Shown piece by piece: positions 35,001 to 44,500 of a stretch of DNA of 64,000 nt. Each line of letters starts with the position of its first letter. The first letter of the stretch is position 1. This DNA is from Puffinus mauretanicus (lineage: Eukaryota; Chordata; Aves; Procellariiformes; Procellariidae): contig JAJKFH010001480.1 of NCBI GenBank assembly GCA_023333565.1, positions 2,281,735 through 2,345,734 of the forward strand. Direction: 5' to 3'. The translations under genes and the position numbers were made by a program. A model generated the notes under the pieces. It saw only the letters and a list, made by a program, of their open reading frames with translations. It was not told the DNA's origin and did no database searches.

Positions 35001-38000
35001 CAGGTACAGCCAGCCACGGGGCGGACTGGAAGGCTGTCACTGCCGTGTGCTGCACTTGCCAGTGTCCTTTGCTGTCCAGGAAGGGGGGCCTCTAGCAGAG
35101 CCAGGCAGAGAACTGACACCAACACTACCCAGTGCTCTTCATGTTGGAAAGGATCCATCTTTACTGTCACAGAACTCCTTATACATTTATTCTTCCTTAA
35201 TAGATACGAGCTGCAGGTTCAGGCAGCTAGCCTGAAGTCTCAGGGGAAATATTCTAATTTCCTAGCTTCTGAATGGGCAAGATACGTTAAGATCCAACTG
35301 CACAGGTATAGGGATACGTTTGTGCTGATTGTAATGCAGCCCATTCAAAAAGTAGTGAGAATGCAATCTAAAATGAGTATCTGTACTTGAAATTGTACAT
35401 AATCTGTAGTATCTTTTGAGGATCTGTGCAATAAGCTGAGCAAACTCAGAACGGGAGGTATGGGAAAAGAGATCAAGGCGCACAAAACAACCCTTGCGTG
35501 GTTTAAGTTGCTTACCTGTTTGTTTAATATTTGCAGGCTTTAAAATGGGAACTCTGTCCAGTGACCATCGTCTCTTGGCTGAACCTCTATCTTCAAGTGG
35601 ATGCTCTGAAGGATGTTCCGAAAGTGCTGCTACCTCAGTATTCTCAGGAAAAATTCATTCAGATAGCACAGGTAGGTAGTAAACTGTGTCGGAAAATGCT
35701 TTTTGGAGTGATTACAAGCACAACTGAACATTACATCCCAAAAGCCATTAAAGAATGCTTTTCCTTGTTCCACCTCACCTGTTATTTTGCTAAGGAATGT
35801 GCAATTTTGACTGCCAGAGAATGTCACACTCAGTTTTGAGGACAAGCACTCATGTGTTTCTTGTCTCCCCACTCTCACGTATTTTAAGACTTTTCTGTAC
35901 ACTGGAAAAATAAAAATCCATCTTGTTTTTGTAATTGCTATGCATACAGTGGCCACAGCTGAGAGGAGGGTGGGTAATTTAAGACACTGTGAACAGTTAA
36001 CTGTTTTTACCTGTATTATCTGTAACAGTGTTTCTGTGTATTTGCCTAGAAGGCAGTCTGAGGAGTGTTTTGACTATTTTGAAACTGCTGTGGTTCAATT
36101 TCTATGGGCATGTGTTGTGTCCAGCCTCAGAGAAGCTTCCTGAAGGGTAGACTGGTATAAGTCACTGAGCTGCTAGGTAATAATTTAAGAAAATACCTTC
36201 CTAGAGCTCTGCTAAAAGAGTTTCAAGGTGTACTTAAATCTGTGCAACCAAAGTGCCTTGCATGTTACTGTAAAGTAAAAGTGCAAATTGGTTTGCATCA
36301 TAACTCTGTGAGACCCACTTTAACTGCACTTGGTGCCAAAAATAAATTAGATGCATGCAATTGATGCTAAAAAGGTCAGCGATATTATAGAGCATAGACA
36401 TAGAAGGACTGCTGCATGCATAGCAGTTTCTGAGACAGGATTATACTAAAGTATCATCTTGTTAAAATTTGTAACTCTTATTTCCTCCACTCTTTATTTC
36501 CTCAGCTCTTGGACCTGTGTATTCTGGATGTGAATTCTTTGGACTTCCAGTATAGAACTCTAGCTGCTGCAGCACTCTGCCACTATACCTCAATTGAAGT
36601 AGTTAAGAAAGCTTCAGGTAAGAAGCCTTTGTAAAGGTTGGTCTTGTTAGGCAGGGAATTCTGAAAGCTGTTATATGCCTGAGGCTGCTAAGAGCAATTG
36701 GTTCACCAGGCTGCCAAAGAGCAAAAGCTATATGGACACTAATAGTTTGTTCTTCTGTTCTGTGGGGTTTTTTGCCCCTAATTTCACTTCCTTCCTACCA
36801 CTATTTCAGATAGTGACTCAAAAAGAAAGAAACACTTTCAGAAGCATAGTCTTAGCTAAGGAAATGAAGCAGATTTATCCCTAGAATCATAGAATCATTA
36901 AGGTTAGAAAAGACCTCTAAGATCATCGAGTCCAACCGTCAACCCAACACCACCATGCCCACTACACCATGTCCCTAAGCACCTCATCTACACGTCTTTT
37001 AAATACTTCCAGGGATGGTGACTCCACCACTTCCCTGGGCAGCCTGTTCCAAGGCCTGACCACTCTTTCAGTAAAGACATTTTTCCTAATGTCCAGTCTA
37101 ACCCTCCCTTGGCTCAACCTGAGGCCGTTTCCTCTCGTCCTGTCGCTGGTTACTTGGGTAAGAGACCAACACCCACCTCGCTACAACCTCCTTTCAGGTA
37201 GTTGTAGAGCGATGAGGTCTCCCCCCAGCCTCCTCTTCTCCAGGCTGAACAGTCCCAGTTCCCCCAGCCGTTCCTTATAAGACTTGTGCTCCAGGCCCTT
37301 CACCAGCTTCGTTGCCCTTCTCTGGACACGCTCCAGCACCTCAATGTCCTTCTGGTAGTGAGGGGCCCAGAACTGAACACAGGATTCGAGGTGCAGCCTC
37401 ACTAGTGCTGAGTACAGGGGCAATGCTTCTTGCTTTTGGGCTAATACTACTGCTCTAAGACTTCCAGTTGTTTTGGGGATAGTTAGCTATACATTATTTG
37501 GCTACTTTTTCTCCTAAAAGGTAGTCAGCCACCAGTCATCCTCAGCTGTCAGTGGCAATTAATCTGTGTGCTAATTCCTACAAGCCTGTCCTGTTTAAAG
37601 TGAAAAAAAAAAATCACTTAACTAAGCTCAGCACTTGTGTGTTGCTTGAGGTGCCATAAAGGACTGTGGCAATAGTGTGTTTTTATAGTGTGAACCAAAA
37701 TCTTGCACTCAAGCTGAAAAAGTCACTTGAGCCTCCCCTGGTAAGCAACAGGAACCCTCACAGCCACAGAGCTGCTTTGCTCAGGGGGCCCAGGCTCACC
37801 ATCCCCTGCCACAATGCTTTTAAGTTACAAGCACGAGGAAATGTGGGGAGTTTCTGGGAGGATGTTTCTGAATTTTTATCTGCAGAATTAGTTATTGTTG
37901 GTTTTAAATTTATGACCATACTGGAACACTGTGCAACTCCCCCATGATTTCTAAATATATTGCTGTGTTCTACCCTCTAGGCTTAGATTTGGACAGCATT

Positions 38001-38618
38001 TCAGAGTGTGTAGAATGGATGGTTCCCTTTGTGAGCGTGGCAAAAAAAGTCCCTGTGAAGCTGAAGAACTTTAAGAAGGTTGCAGCAGAAGATCGACATA
38101 ACATCCAAACACACACAAATTATTTGGACATGCTGGTAGGTGGTTTGTGGACTTGCATTTGGGCAGCTGAGAGTGTATCACACACACCCCTGCTTGCACC
38201 TGGCCTGGCTCACCTCAACCCCTGTGGTCAGTGGTGCCTAACCTTTTGTTTCTTGCTCTTGCTTGATGATGCTACGAACAAAAGGTGCTTTACCATAACA
38301 CTCGCAGGCTGTAAGCAAAGACTTGGATTGAAGTACTGGCGCAGTGTTTAAAAGATAATAATCTTTACTTTGTTGTGTAACATCACCCTGGTTTTTTATT
38401 CAGTATCCTAACTCTGGAGTACTTGAACTGTACTAGCAGTGTGAAGAATACTAGCGAAACAAAAACACAGAATTTGTCACAGGTATTAACCATCATCTTC
38501 CTCCCCCAATACACAGGAAGAAGTTAACAGCGGAGTGGCATCTACTGCCCCAGGTCAGTTATCACCTGTGTCAACAGGAGGAATAATAACCCCTCCCAAA
38601 AGTACAGAGAAGAAATGA
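26071..38618 (+). CDS. CCNE2: G1/S-specific cyclin E2
   Basis: Eleven coding exons join in phase to 1215 bases, giving 404 residues, the same length as human: 26071-26084, 26178-26286, 26464-26520, 28504-28655, 30708-30843, 33289-33435, 34667-34762, 35537-35671, 36506-36617, 37981-38135 and 38517-38618. Cyclin E2 binds and activates CDK2 in the nucleus to drive S-phase entry. Visible features are the basic N terminus (MSRRSSRLQAK, with TRKRR near 38), the MRSIL hydrophobic patch at 146-150 that docks RXL substrates, the cyclin box through [12 protein letters not shown] and FIASKLEEIYAPK, the C-terminal cyclin fold, and the FBXW7 phosphodegron TPPKS with T396 and S400. The tail ends STEKK, a few residues shorter after the degron than human. 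Upstream are a CpG island and E2F-like sites. Downstream it converges on INTS8. Confidence 0.98.
26178..26286 (+). CDS. CCNE2: CCNE2 coding exon 2
   Basis: The acceptor CTTTGCAG at 26170-26177 completes S5. Encodes about residues 6-41, the glutamine-rich regulatory N terminus and the basic TRKRR that resembles the cyclin E nuclear-localisation region. The donor is GAG|GTGACC. Confidence 0.93.
26464..26520 (+). CDS. CCNE2: CCNE2 coding exon 3
   Basis: Encodes [19 protein letters not shown] (19 residues). The acceptor is a CAGCAG tandem (26458-26463). Using the second AG gives the human-equivalent length, while the first would add one glutamine (exon from 26461). The donor is AAG|GTAATT. Confidence 0.92.
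28504..28655 (+). CDS. CCNE2: CCNE2 coding exon 4
   Basis: Encodes the [17 protein letters not shown] and FINPSPLP segment before the cyclin box, residues 61-110 plus two bases of N111. The acceptor is TTGCAG and the donor CAA|GTAAGT. The preceding intron is about 2 kb. Confidence 0.95.
30708..30843 (+). CDS. CCNE2: CCNE2 coding exon 5
   Basis: Residues 111-156, opening the cyclin box: [15 protein letters not shown], then [11 protein letters not shown] with the hydrophobic substrate-docking patch at 146-150. The acceptor is CCTTAG and the donor GAG|GTGTGT. Confidence 0.96.
33289..33435 (+). CDS. CCNE2: CCNE2 coding exon 6
   Basis: Residues 157-205, the core of the N-terminal cyclin fold ([20 protein letters not shown] to LFIASKLE), which contacts the CDK2 PSTAIRE helix. 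The acceptor is TTGTAG and the donor GAG|GTAAGA. Confidence 0.97.
34667..34762 (+). CDS. CCNE2: CCNE2 coding exon 7
   Basis: Residues 206-237 ([20 protein letters not shown] and onward), the end of the first cyclin fold. The acceptor is TTAAAG and the donor AAG|GTAATA. Confidence 0.96.
35537..35671 (+). CDS. CCNE2: CCNE2 coding exon 8
   Basis: Residues 238-282 ([20 protein letters not shown] and onward), the linker and start of the second cyclin fold. The acceptor is TTTGCAG and the donor CAG|GTAGGT. Confidence 0.96.
36506..36617 (+). CDS. CCNE2: CCNE2 coding exon 9
   Basis: Residues 283-319 plus the first base of G320 ([20 protein letters not shown] onward), helices of the C-terminal fold. 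The acceptor is CCTCAG and the donor CAG|GTAAGA. The following intron carries an antisense CR1 insertion. Confidence 0.96.
36883..37424 (-). mobile_element. CR1 LINE 3' end, antisense in CCNE2 intron 9
   Basis: A well-preserved CR1 3' fragment on the minus strand. Its 3' terminal repeat (reading AATCATAGAATCAT on +) is at the low-coordinate end. On the minus strand the reverse-transcriptase C-terminus is still mostly open: [37 protein letters not shown] and [18 protein letters not shown]. It is 5'-truncated at about 37424. The low divergence from the remembered consensus suggests a younger insertion than the other CR1 copies here. Confidence 0.92.
37981..38135 (+). CDS. CCNE2: CCNE2 coding exon 10
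   Basis: Residues 320-371 ([27 protein letters not shown]), the end of the C-terminal cyclin fold. The acceptor is CCTCTAG and the donor CTG|GTAGGT. Confidence 0.96.
38517..38618 (+). CDS. CCNE2: CCNE2 last coding exon with degron and stop
   Basis: Residues 372-404 and TGA. Contains [13 protein letters not shown], the Cdc4/FBXW7 phosphodegron (T396 and S400) used for SCF-mediated turnover. The acceptor is ACACAG at 38511-38516. Confidence 0.95.
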   Translation, partial: EEVNSGVASTAPGQLSPVSTGGIITPPKSTEKK

Positions 38619-39819
38619 AACATGGACAACATCATGAGCAGTTTCAGAAACAGGACTTGGTGCTTCAAAACAAGACAACGCTAGAGGTGACTCATGCTCT
38701 CTACTGCTATTCAAGACTTGGGCAGCAAAAGACATCAAATAGAGCAGCAGATGGAAACTGAGACCAGTGTCCTCCTACAGACTTGGTAAAAGATGTAGAC
38801 CAAGCATCCCTCCATGCTGTCACAGGAGCCCAGTCTACTTTGGTCCATTCTCAGACATGACTTAGTTCAGCTCTGACCATTCCTAACTTATGAATTTCAA
38901 GAACTTTTTAAAAATGGCTGAGTGGCAAAGTTGTCCACTCAACTTACATGTCAAACTTGCTTTAACTTGGCTAGCCATATAGGAGAACTTAATGACAGCT
39001 TGTACATAATACCTCTTCTGGGTTTTTTTTCTTTTTTTTGGTAAGGTCAGAGATGAATGCCATGTCACCCATGAGCTCAGGTGCAGTATTATGAGGTCAG
39101 TGGGTAAGCAGTTTACTTTTCTGAAACCACTCTGCCCTTGCATTAGTGTAGCCAGCCACGTATCAGATTCTAGCTCCACATGAGGCTGATGAATTTAAGG
39201 TGGCCCTTTAGGGCTGCCATAAACTTCAGTTCTAGTGTAGCACTGACCTCAGGTAAGAGTACAAGCAAAGAACGTGCTGCTGAAGTAACCTTAACTGGAA
39301 GAAGTACAGTCCTGGAAGGAAGGAGTTCTATTTCATAAGATCCAGCTGCCAACTCTCAACAAGAATGAACATAATGAGAACTGGAGAGGGTATGGAAAGA
39401 AGTGAGCTGCTGGTACTCTACAACCACTCACGACATAGGAACAGTATTTTAAACTAACTGTGGAGCTGTATTTTATCAGTGTTTATAAGCAGCATTAACT
39501 ACTGTGTTTTCCTTGGAATATTCACTACCTCTGCCTATGAGGTGCTTCACTTCTGTGACAAAGGGACAGTACAGGGAAAGATGAGTATCGGTCCTCCTCC
39601 CCCTTTCAAGGTGCTCCTACCTGTGCCCCACATCCAGGGACAAGTTTTACATGCCCTTGAGCAGTCCAGGAAGCTGCACTAGAGCACTAAGTGCCACCCC
39701 TATCCACATTAAACTCATGCTAACTTTGCAAACTTGAATTCATGTCTTCTTCAAACAAGCCATTGTGGAACAAGCTGAAGTTGCTTCCAGCCTTCTGTAC
39801 AGTTTGTAAAAATAAGGGG

Positions 39820-39825
39820 TTTATT
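39820..39825 (-). terminator. INTS8: INTS8 poly(A) signal (AATAAA on minus)
   Basis: TTTATT on the + strand is AATAAA on the minus strand, 142 bases past the INTS8 stop codon. It is the only canonical signal I see between the stop and this point. Cleavage would fall near 39,800-39,810, inside the CCNE2 3' UTR. Confidence 0.6.
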
Positions 39826-39905
39826 ATAAGATTTCATCTATTTCTAAAAAGAAAGATACTAGACTGTAAATGTTGTATAAAAATTTAAATGAATTTAAAA
39901 AAAAT

Positions 39906-39911
39906 AATAAA
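39906..39911 (+). terminator. CCNE2: CCNE2 poly(A) signal AATAAA
   Basis: A canonical AATAAA in an A-rich stretch, followed by a T-rich tract (39924-39930). It lies only 57 bases before the end of the INTS8 coding sequence on the opposite strand, so the CCNE2 transcript should end just short of INTS8 coding DNA. Confidence 0.7.
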
Positions 39912-39967
39912 GCCTTGAAAGATTTTTTTCGCTTCCACACATTTTATAATAGTCTTCCAGCGTTAGC

Positions 39968-40084
39968 CTAGAAGTAAAGTTTTGCCATTGCTTGAAGAAA
40001 CTTCTTTTTTCTTCTCTGTGCAGCAAGTTGTAGGACTTCCTCGGGATTACTGGCATTCAGCTCTGTCTGGCCAATGGCTTTTAT
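39968..40084 (-). CDS. INTS8: INTS8 last exon with stop
   Basis: Residues about 958-995 (IKAIGQTELNASNPEEVLQL, RRKKKFLQAMAKLYF) and TAG. The acceptor is TTTCCAG. The lysine/arginine-rich end matches human. Confidence 0.97.
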   Translation of the reverse strand: MKAIGQTELNASNPEEVLQLAAQRRKKKFLQAMAKLYF

Positions 40085-41548
40085 CTGGAAACAAAAGAGA
40101 AGACAACACTAGCAACAGTCCTTCCAGTAAAGCTGTTTCATTACAAGGCATTTTCAGCACTAGTTCAATGGGCGATTTATTTCTGTAACATGCTATGCCA
40201 CCCCACCCCTAACCCATCCGAGTACAACTTCACATCAGCATCCAGACACTATTAAGAATTGCGCAACAAAATTAAAACGGGAAGCGGTGATTCTTTTCAA
40301 AGACGGTTTCAGGGAGGGAAATCCCATACCCCCAAGCACCCCGTGTTCACTTACTGCTATCTGCCGCTTGTCTGTCTCGCCTCTTTTGTGGTGGAGATCT
40401 GAGGGTGAGTCAAGAAAAGACACTTGGGTAGGAAACAGACTTTTTCCAGCCATGAACATCCAGTATGAGTGTCCTGTAGCGGTGTTCTAGTGAAAGGATA
40501 CATGTCAAGTACTCCAAAATTGTGACATCCCAGATGTATTCATAATAAGAATCCATGGCATCATGACTGAAAGAGAATATAAGGTTAGATTACCCAACAC
40601 ATTCACCTATTGTGCACATGTATTTATAAACTTTATTGTGACATTTACCTGTTTTGTTCCTGCAGTGCTTTAAATGCAGTTTTATAGTCTACTTCTCTGA
40701 GGAACTGGCATAAAATAGCTACCTGCAAGGAAAGACTCACAGGTGATTTTCACAGCCTTCATTCCTCACACACTGAAGTCTTCCACAACATACCTCAGTA
40801 ATCCCACCCCATTTCTAGACCTAACCAAGTGCTGGGTTCCATAGCAAGCAAGTTCTGAGCACCTGAACTTTGGGACTCATTCTGAACTCATTCTGAACTA
40901 TCAACAACAGTAGTAGCTAAAAGGAAGAAAAAGGGCTTTTACTCAAGTCTGAAGGGACTGACCTGGCTTCCAGGTTTCTAAATGCATTTCACAGCTCTTA
41001 AATCAGAGCCTAACATAAGCCTTGTTACCTCCTGGAGAACAAACAATCCCACTGAACAACGGCCACACACAGTTATCATGAAGAACAAGGCCAGGTTCCC
41101 AACACCACCCCACAGACACCGTACTCCCTCTCAGCTCTACAAAACAAAATAAAGACAAAGAACCCCCCACTTCTATCCTAAGAGAAAAATGGGACAAAAA
41201 AACCCCCAGACTATTTCTACTTTTTACATTTCCAAGTATATGTTTATTTACTCGTTAATTTGGGTCCTTTTAGTGTCCTAAAAGCAACAGTAACAACAAC
41301 AAAATCTATTTTATTGCAGATTGCATTTACAAGGAAAGTCGGATTCAGTTTTACTTTCTAAAAAGTTCTCCCCCACTTTGGACATCAAAATATTTATAAA
41401 CTAATGTTTTACTAAATGCCATGTTTCAACTCTTACCTGGGTGTGACAGTTGAGTAAAGAACAACACTTGATCATTCTTTTTATCACCTACAGAATGGTT
41501 GAAAAACAAAACACAAGTTTTGAAATGCTAGTATTGGAACACAAACAC

Positions 41549-41586
<38 letters not shown>

Positions 41587-44500
41587 ACAAGGGACCAGGC
41601 TAAATAACTCTGTACATTCTTCTACGCACCCCCCCCCAACAATTCCTGGGTTTTAGCAGATCCACTGATCATCTCAGCTTTCATCACTTTGGAGACTTCA
41701 CAAGAGCGTGATGTGTGCTACAGAACAAAGCACTGTGTTTCTGGTAAGAGAGGTGGGCTGTGGTCTGGTAAAAAGCTTCACCTTTATCTCCTGCTGCCCA
41801 CAGACAAGGCCTGACCTGGGTGGGAACAGCAGAGCGAGTGGGCTCACGGACAAAAGCTCTCACGCCCAGGCAAACACGTGCTGGCGAGCAGCAGTGCTGC
41901 TGTGTGACAGCACAGCGGTCCCAGCCGGGACTCCTGCACCACCGTAGCCTGGCACGAGGCCCAGCTTAGATCGGGCTGCGAGCGTTCGGGATCCCAGACA
42001 GCATCCGAAGCTCTCACTTGCTGTATGAACAGGAAGATGAAAGGAGCAGCAATCGGACAGAGTATGAAAATAACCTTCCCTGGGTCTGGACAGTCACAAC
42101 AAGCTTATTGCCTACCCAAAAGCAGTCTACACATAACACGGTGGATTCCTAATGAACAAGACAAATGCCTGGATAAAGGTTAGAATGGCTGCAAGATTTC
42201 ACCGGAGCATGCTGTGGCTGGGACTGATGATTCCCCCCCAACACGCACAGTTATTAAGGGGTTCTCACTCATGGCCCACTTGTAAGCAACAAGCCTCTTG
42301 TTACACCAACTTGCAAAGTGCACAGGTACATGCTATCTATGTACAGTGCCATACCTCCGGCACGATCTGACAGCAGTAAGTTACAATCCTACCCATCTCT
42401 GGACAACCTTGCACAGCGCTGCAATGCAGCTCTGCTCACCGTCACAGTCTGGAAAAAAATACCAGTGTGTGTGTGAAAAGGAGCCAATGTTGTCTGGATC
42501 TCACTGCTAGTGTAATCCATGCTTCCACTCCTTACCCGTGTTAGCTAGAGCAGACAATATATTGAAGTGTTTAGACAATACACCTATGTTTGTCTGCACC
42601 ATGGGTGGAAGCAAGCGGGCTCCATCCGTGCAATACCACCAGCTGCAGGCTCAGGCCAGCACTCCAGCACAGCCAGCAAGGAAGAGCGCGTGCTGCTGCA
42701 CTGTCCTGAGCTGGCCTGCCCGCTCGGCACTGCGCAGCATGGCGCAGCCCCAAAGGGAAGAGCTGGGGGATCACCACACCGCACAGCAACATGTGTGCTC
42801 TTGGCTTTTTCATTTGCTCAGTACTGCACCGGAGTCCGGTGCTTCCCCAGCTGGCAGGTCTGCACGTTCAGACTCTACAAACTAACAGAAAAGCCTTCTG
42901 TGCTTCAGCAAAGGAGAAGCTTCAGATTTCCTATGGCCTTCAAGCAACAAGCAAAGAAAAATGGATCTATGAGGATTCATATCCCTAAACGCGTCAGATA
43001 CAAAATCTTAAGGCTACAGGAATGTGTGTGTGTTTAGCAGTTTTGTCTCTACAGAGAATTAGGATGCTGACTGAATCCAGAGAGATATTTCTGTACATCT
43101 AAATCCCATTTTAACTCACCTGGTCTGTGTATACATCCGGCGGTACCATCTTATTAAAGAAGTCTGAGCATACAGCTCCTGCCTGTAGATAATAGTGAAG
43201 GGCTGCCGAATACTGATTCGTTGCTGCAGTGCAAAAAAGCAAAATAAGGTCTTAAAAGTAAACACAGCAGTTACTTCTAAGACTCAGATCAATTGTTTAT
43301 AGAATTACTCAGATATATGTATCTGAGAGCTGAATTCTACTGGGAAAGGGACTTGCATATCATTGTTTAAAAAGCACAGACACACAGGAGGTGGTAAAAC
43401 AGTGACAGACAGAAAACTATACAATCAGGGAAACTAGCAACACAGGCAAAGTTCTGCCTTTTGAGAATTGCTTTTTACTTTTCACGTGTTTGATCTTAAA
43501 TCCATCAACCTTTGAGCGGAAAGGTTGTTTGCCTTCACTGAACTTGGCAGGCAGGTGGTAGTGAAGGCGTTTAGTTGGTGTGAGTTAGAGAGGGCCAGCT
43601 GATACCACCACACCCATCTCATGGTGCAGCACTAGTTTTACTCCCAGCAAGTTCTTACTGAACCGACGTGAAGATAGCCTGCAGGGGCTCTGTGGTGAGA
43701 GCAGTCTGCTTGTCCACACAGCTTCTCAAACACAGACCTGACACATGCCAGGAGTGCTTCAGCCATTGCTCTTTCAGGTACCAGCTTCTGAGGCTTCCTT
43801 CATAAACATCCTCCTTCTGGGATGTTGTTCCACTTTGTATGAGCAGTAAATACTGCCAGTTTATAACCTTGAATCACACTCCCATATCTGAGGTGACAGC
43901 CCTAAACACAAGACTAAGACCCATCCCCTCACCCCAAGGGTTATAAAGCATCTCCTACACAAATTTGTCTGCTTTGGAAGCAACAGGCTAGGATTTCTGC
44001 ACTACATCTTACTGCACACCACAGACATCCTTCTAGTCCAAAAAAAAGAGATTTGGAAACATGCACCTTGCCTCCTGCAATAGCCCAAAGCACCAGCAAG
44101 TAGATGGCAGAAGCCCAGCACATATCCCATTTTATTGCCAGAAAAGAACAATCCGGCTTAAAGCCAAATTCCACGAGACTGGTCTCAACAGATAATTTAA
44201 GTGGAAGAAATGCCCAGCTACCTTTGAGGATGGCTACGGCCATGTCCTTCTCTAGCACATACACCAGGTAGTACCATACTTGTCTGGCTATCTTCTGAAA
44301 GTTCATTCTTCAGCACCTACCTCTCTCCACTCTACTCACACTATAAAATAAGCCCCAGGAATGGACTCTAGATTGGGGAGTAATTTAACAAAGCATAGTT
44401 GTCACACAGGCTGGGCAAGATTTCCCCAGGCAACTGCTGCCCTGGGACAGTCTGGGTGCATGTCATGGTGCCCAGAATCTGAAACACTTTATGTCCCAAT

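Larger units (their letters stand above)
38619..39930 (+). other. CCNE2: CCNE2 3' untranslated region
   Basis: About 1.3 kb from the stop codon to the AATAAA at 39906 plus expected cleavage distance. No other gene on the + strand. The last part (about 39,805-39,930) is also predicted 3' UTR of INTS8 on the other strand. Confidence 0.75.

Noticed and set aside
41583..42000. Processed pseudogene ending in the A31 run on the minus strand
   Set aside because: No AATAAA sits before the A-run on that strand, no recognisable coding sequence precedes it, and no target-site duplication is evident.
42538..43037. Overlapping open frames of 115-156 residues in INTS8 intron 22
   Set aside because: They lie in an intron on the opposite strand, lack codon-bias or family signals, and overlap each other in different frames.
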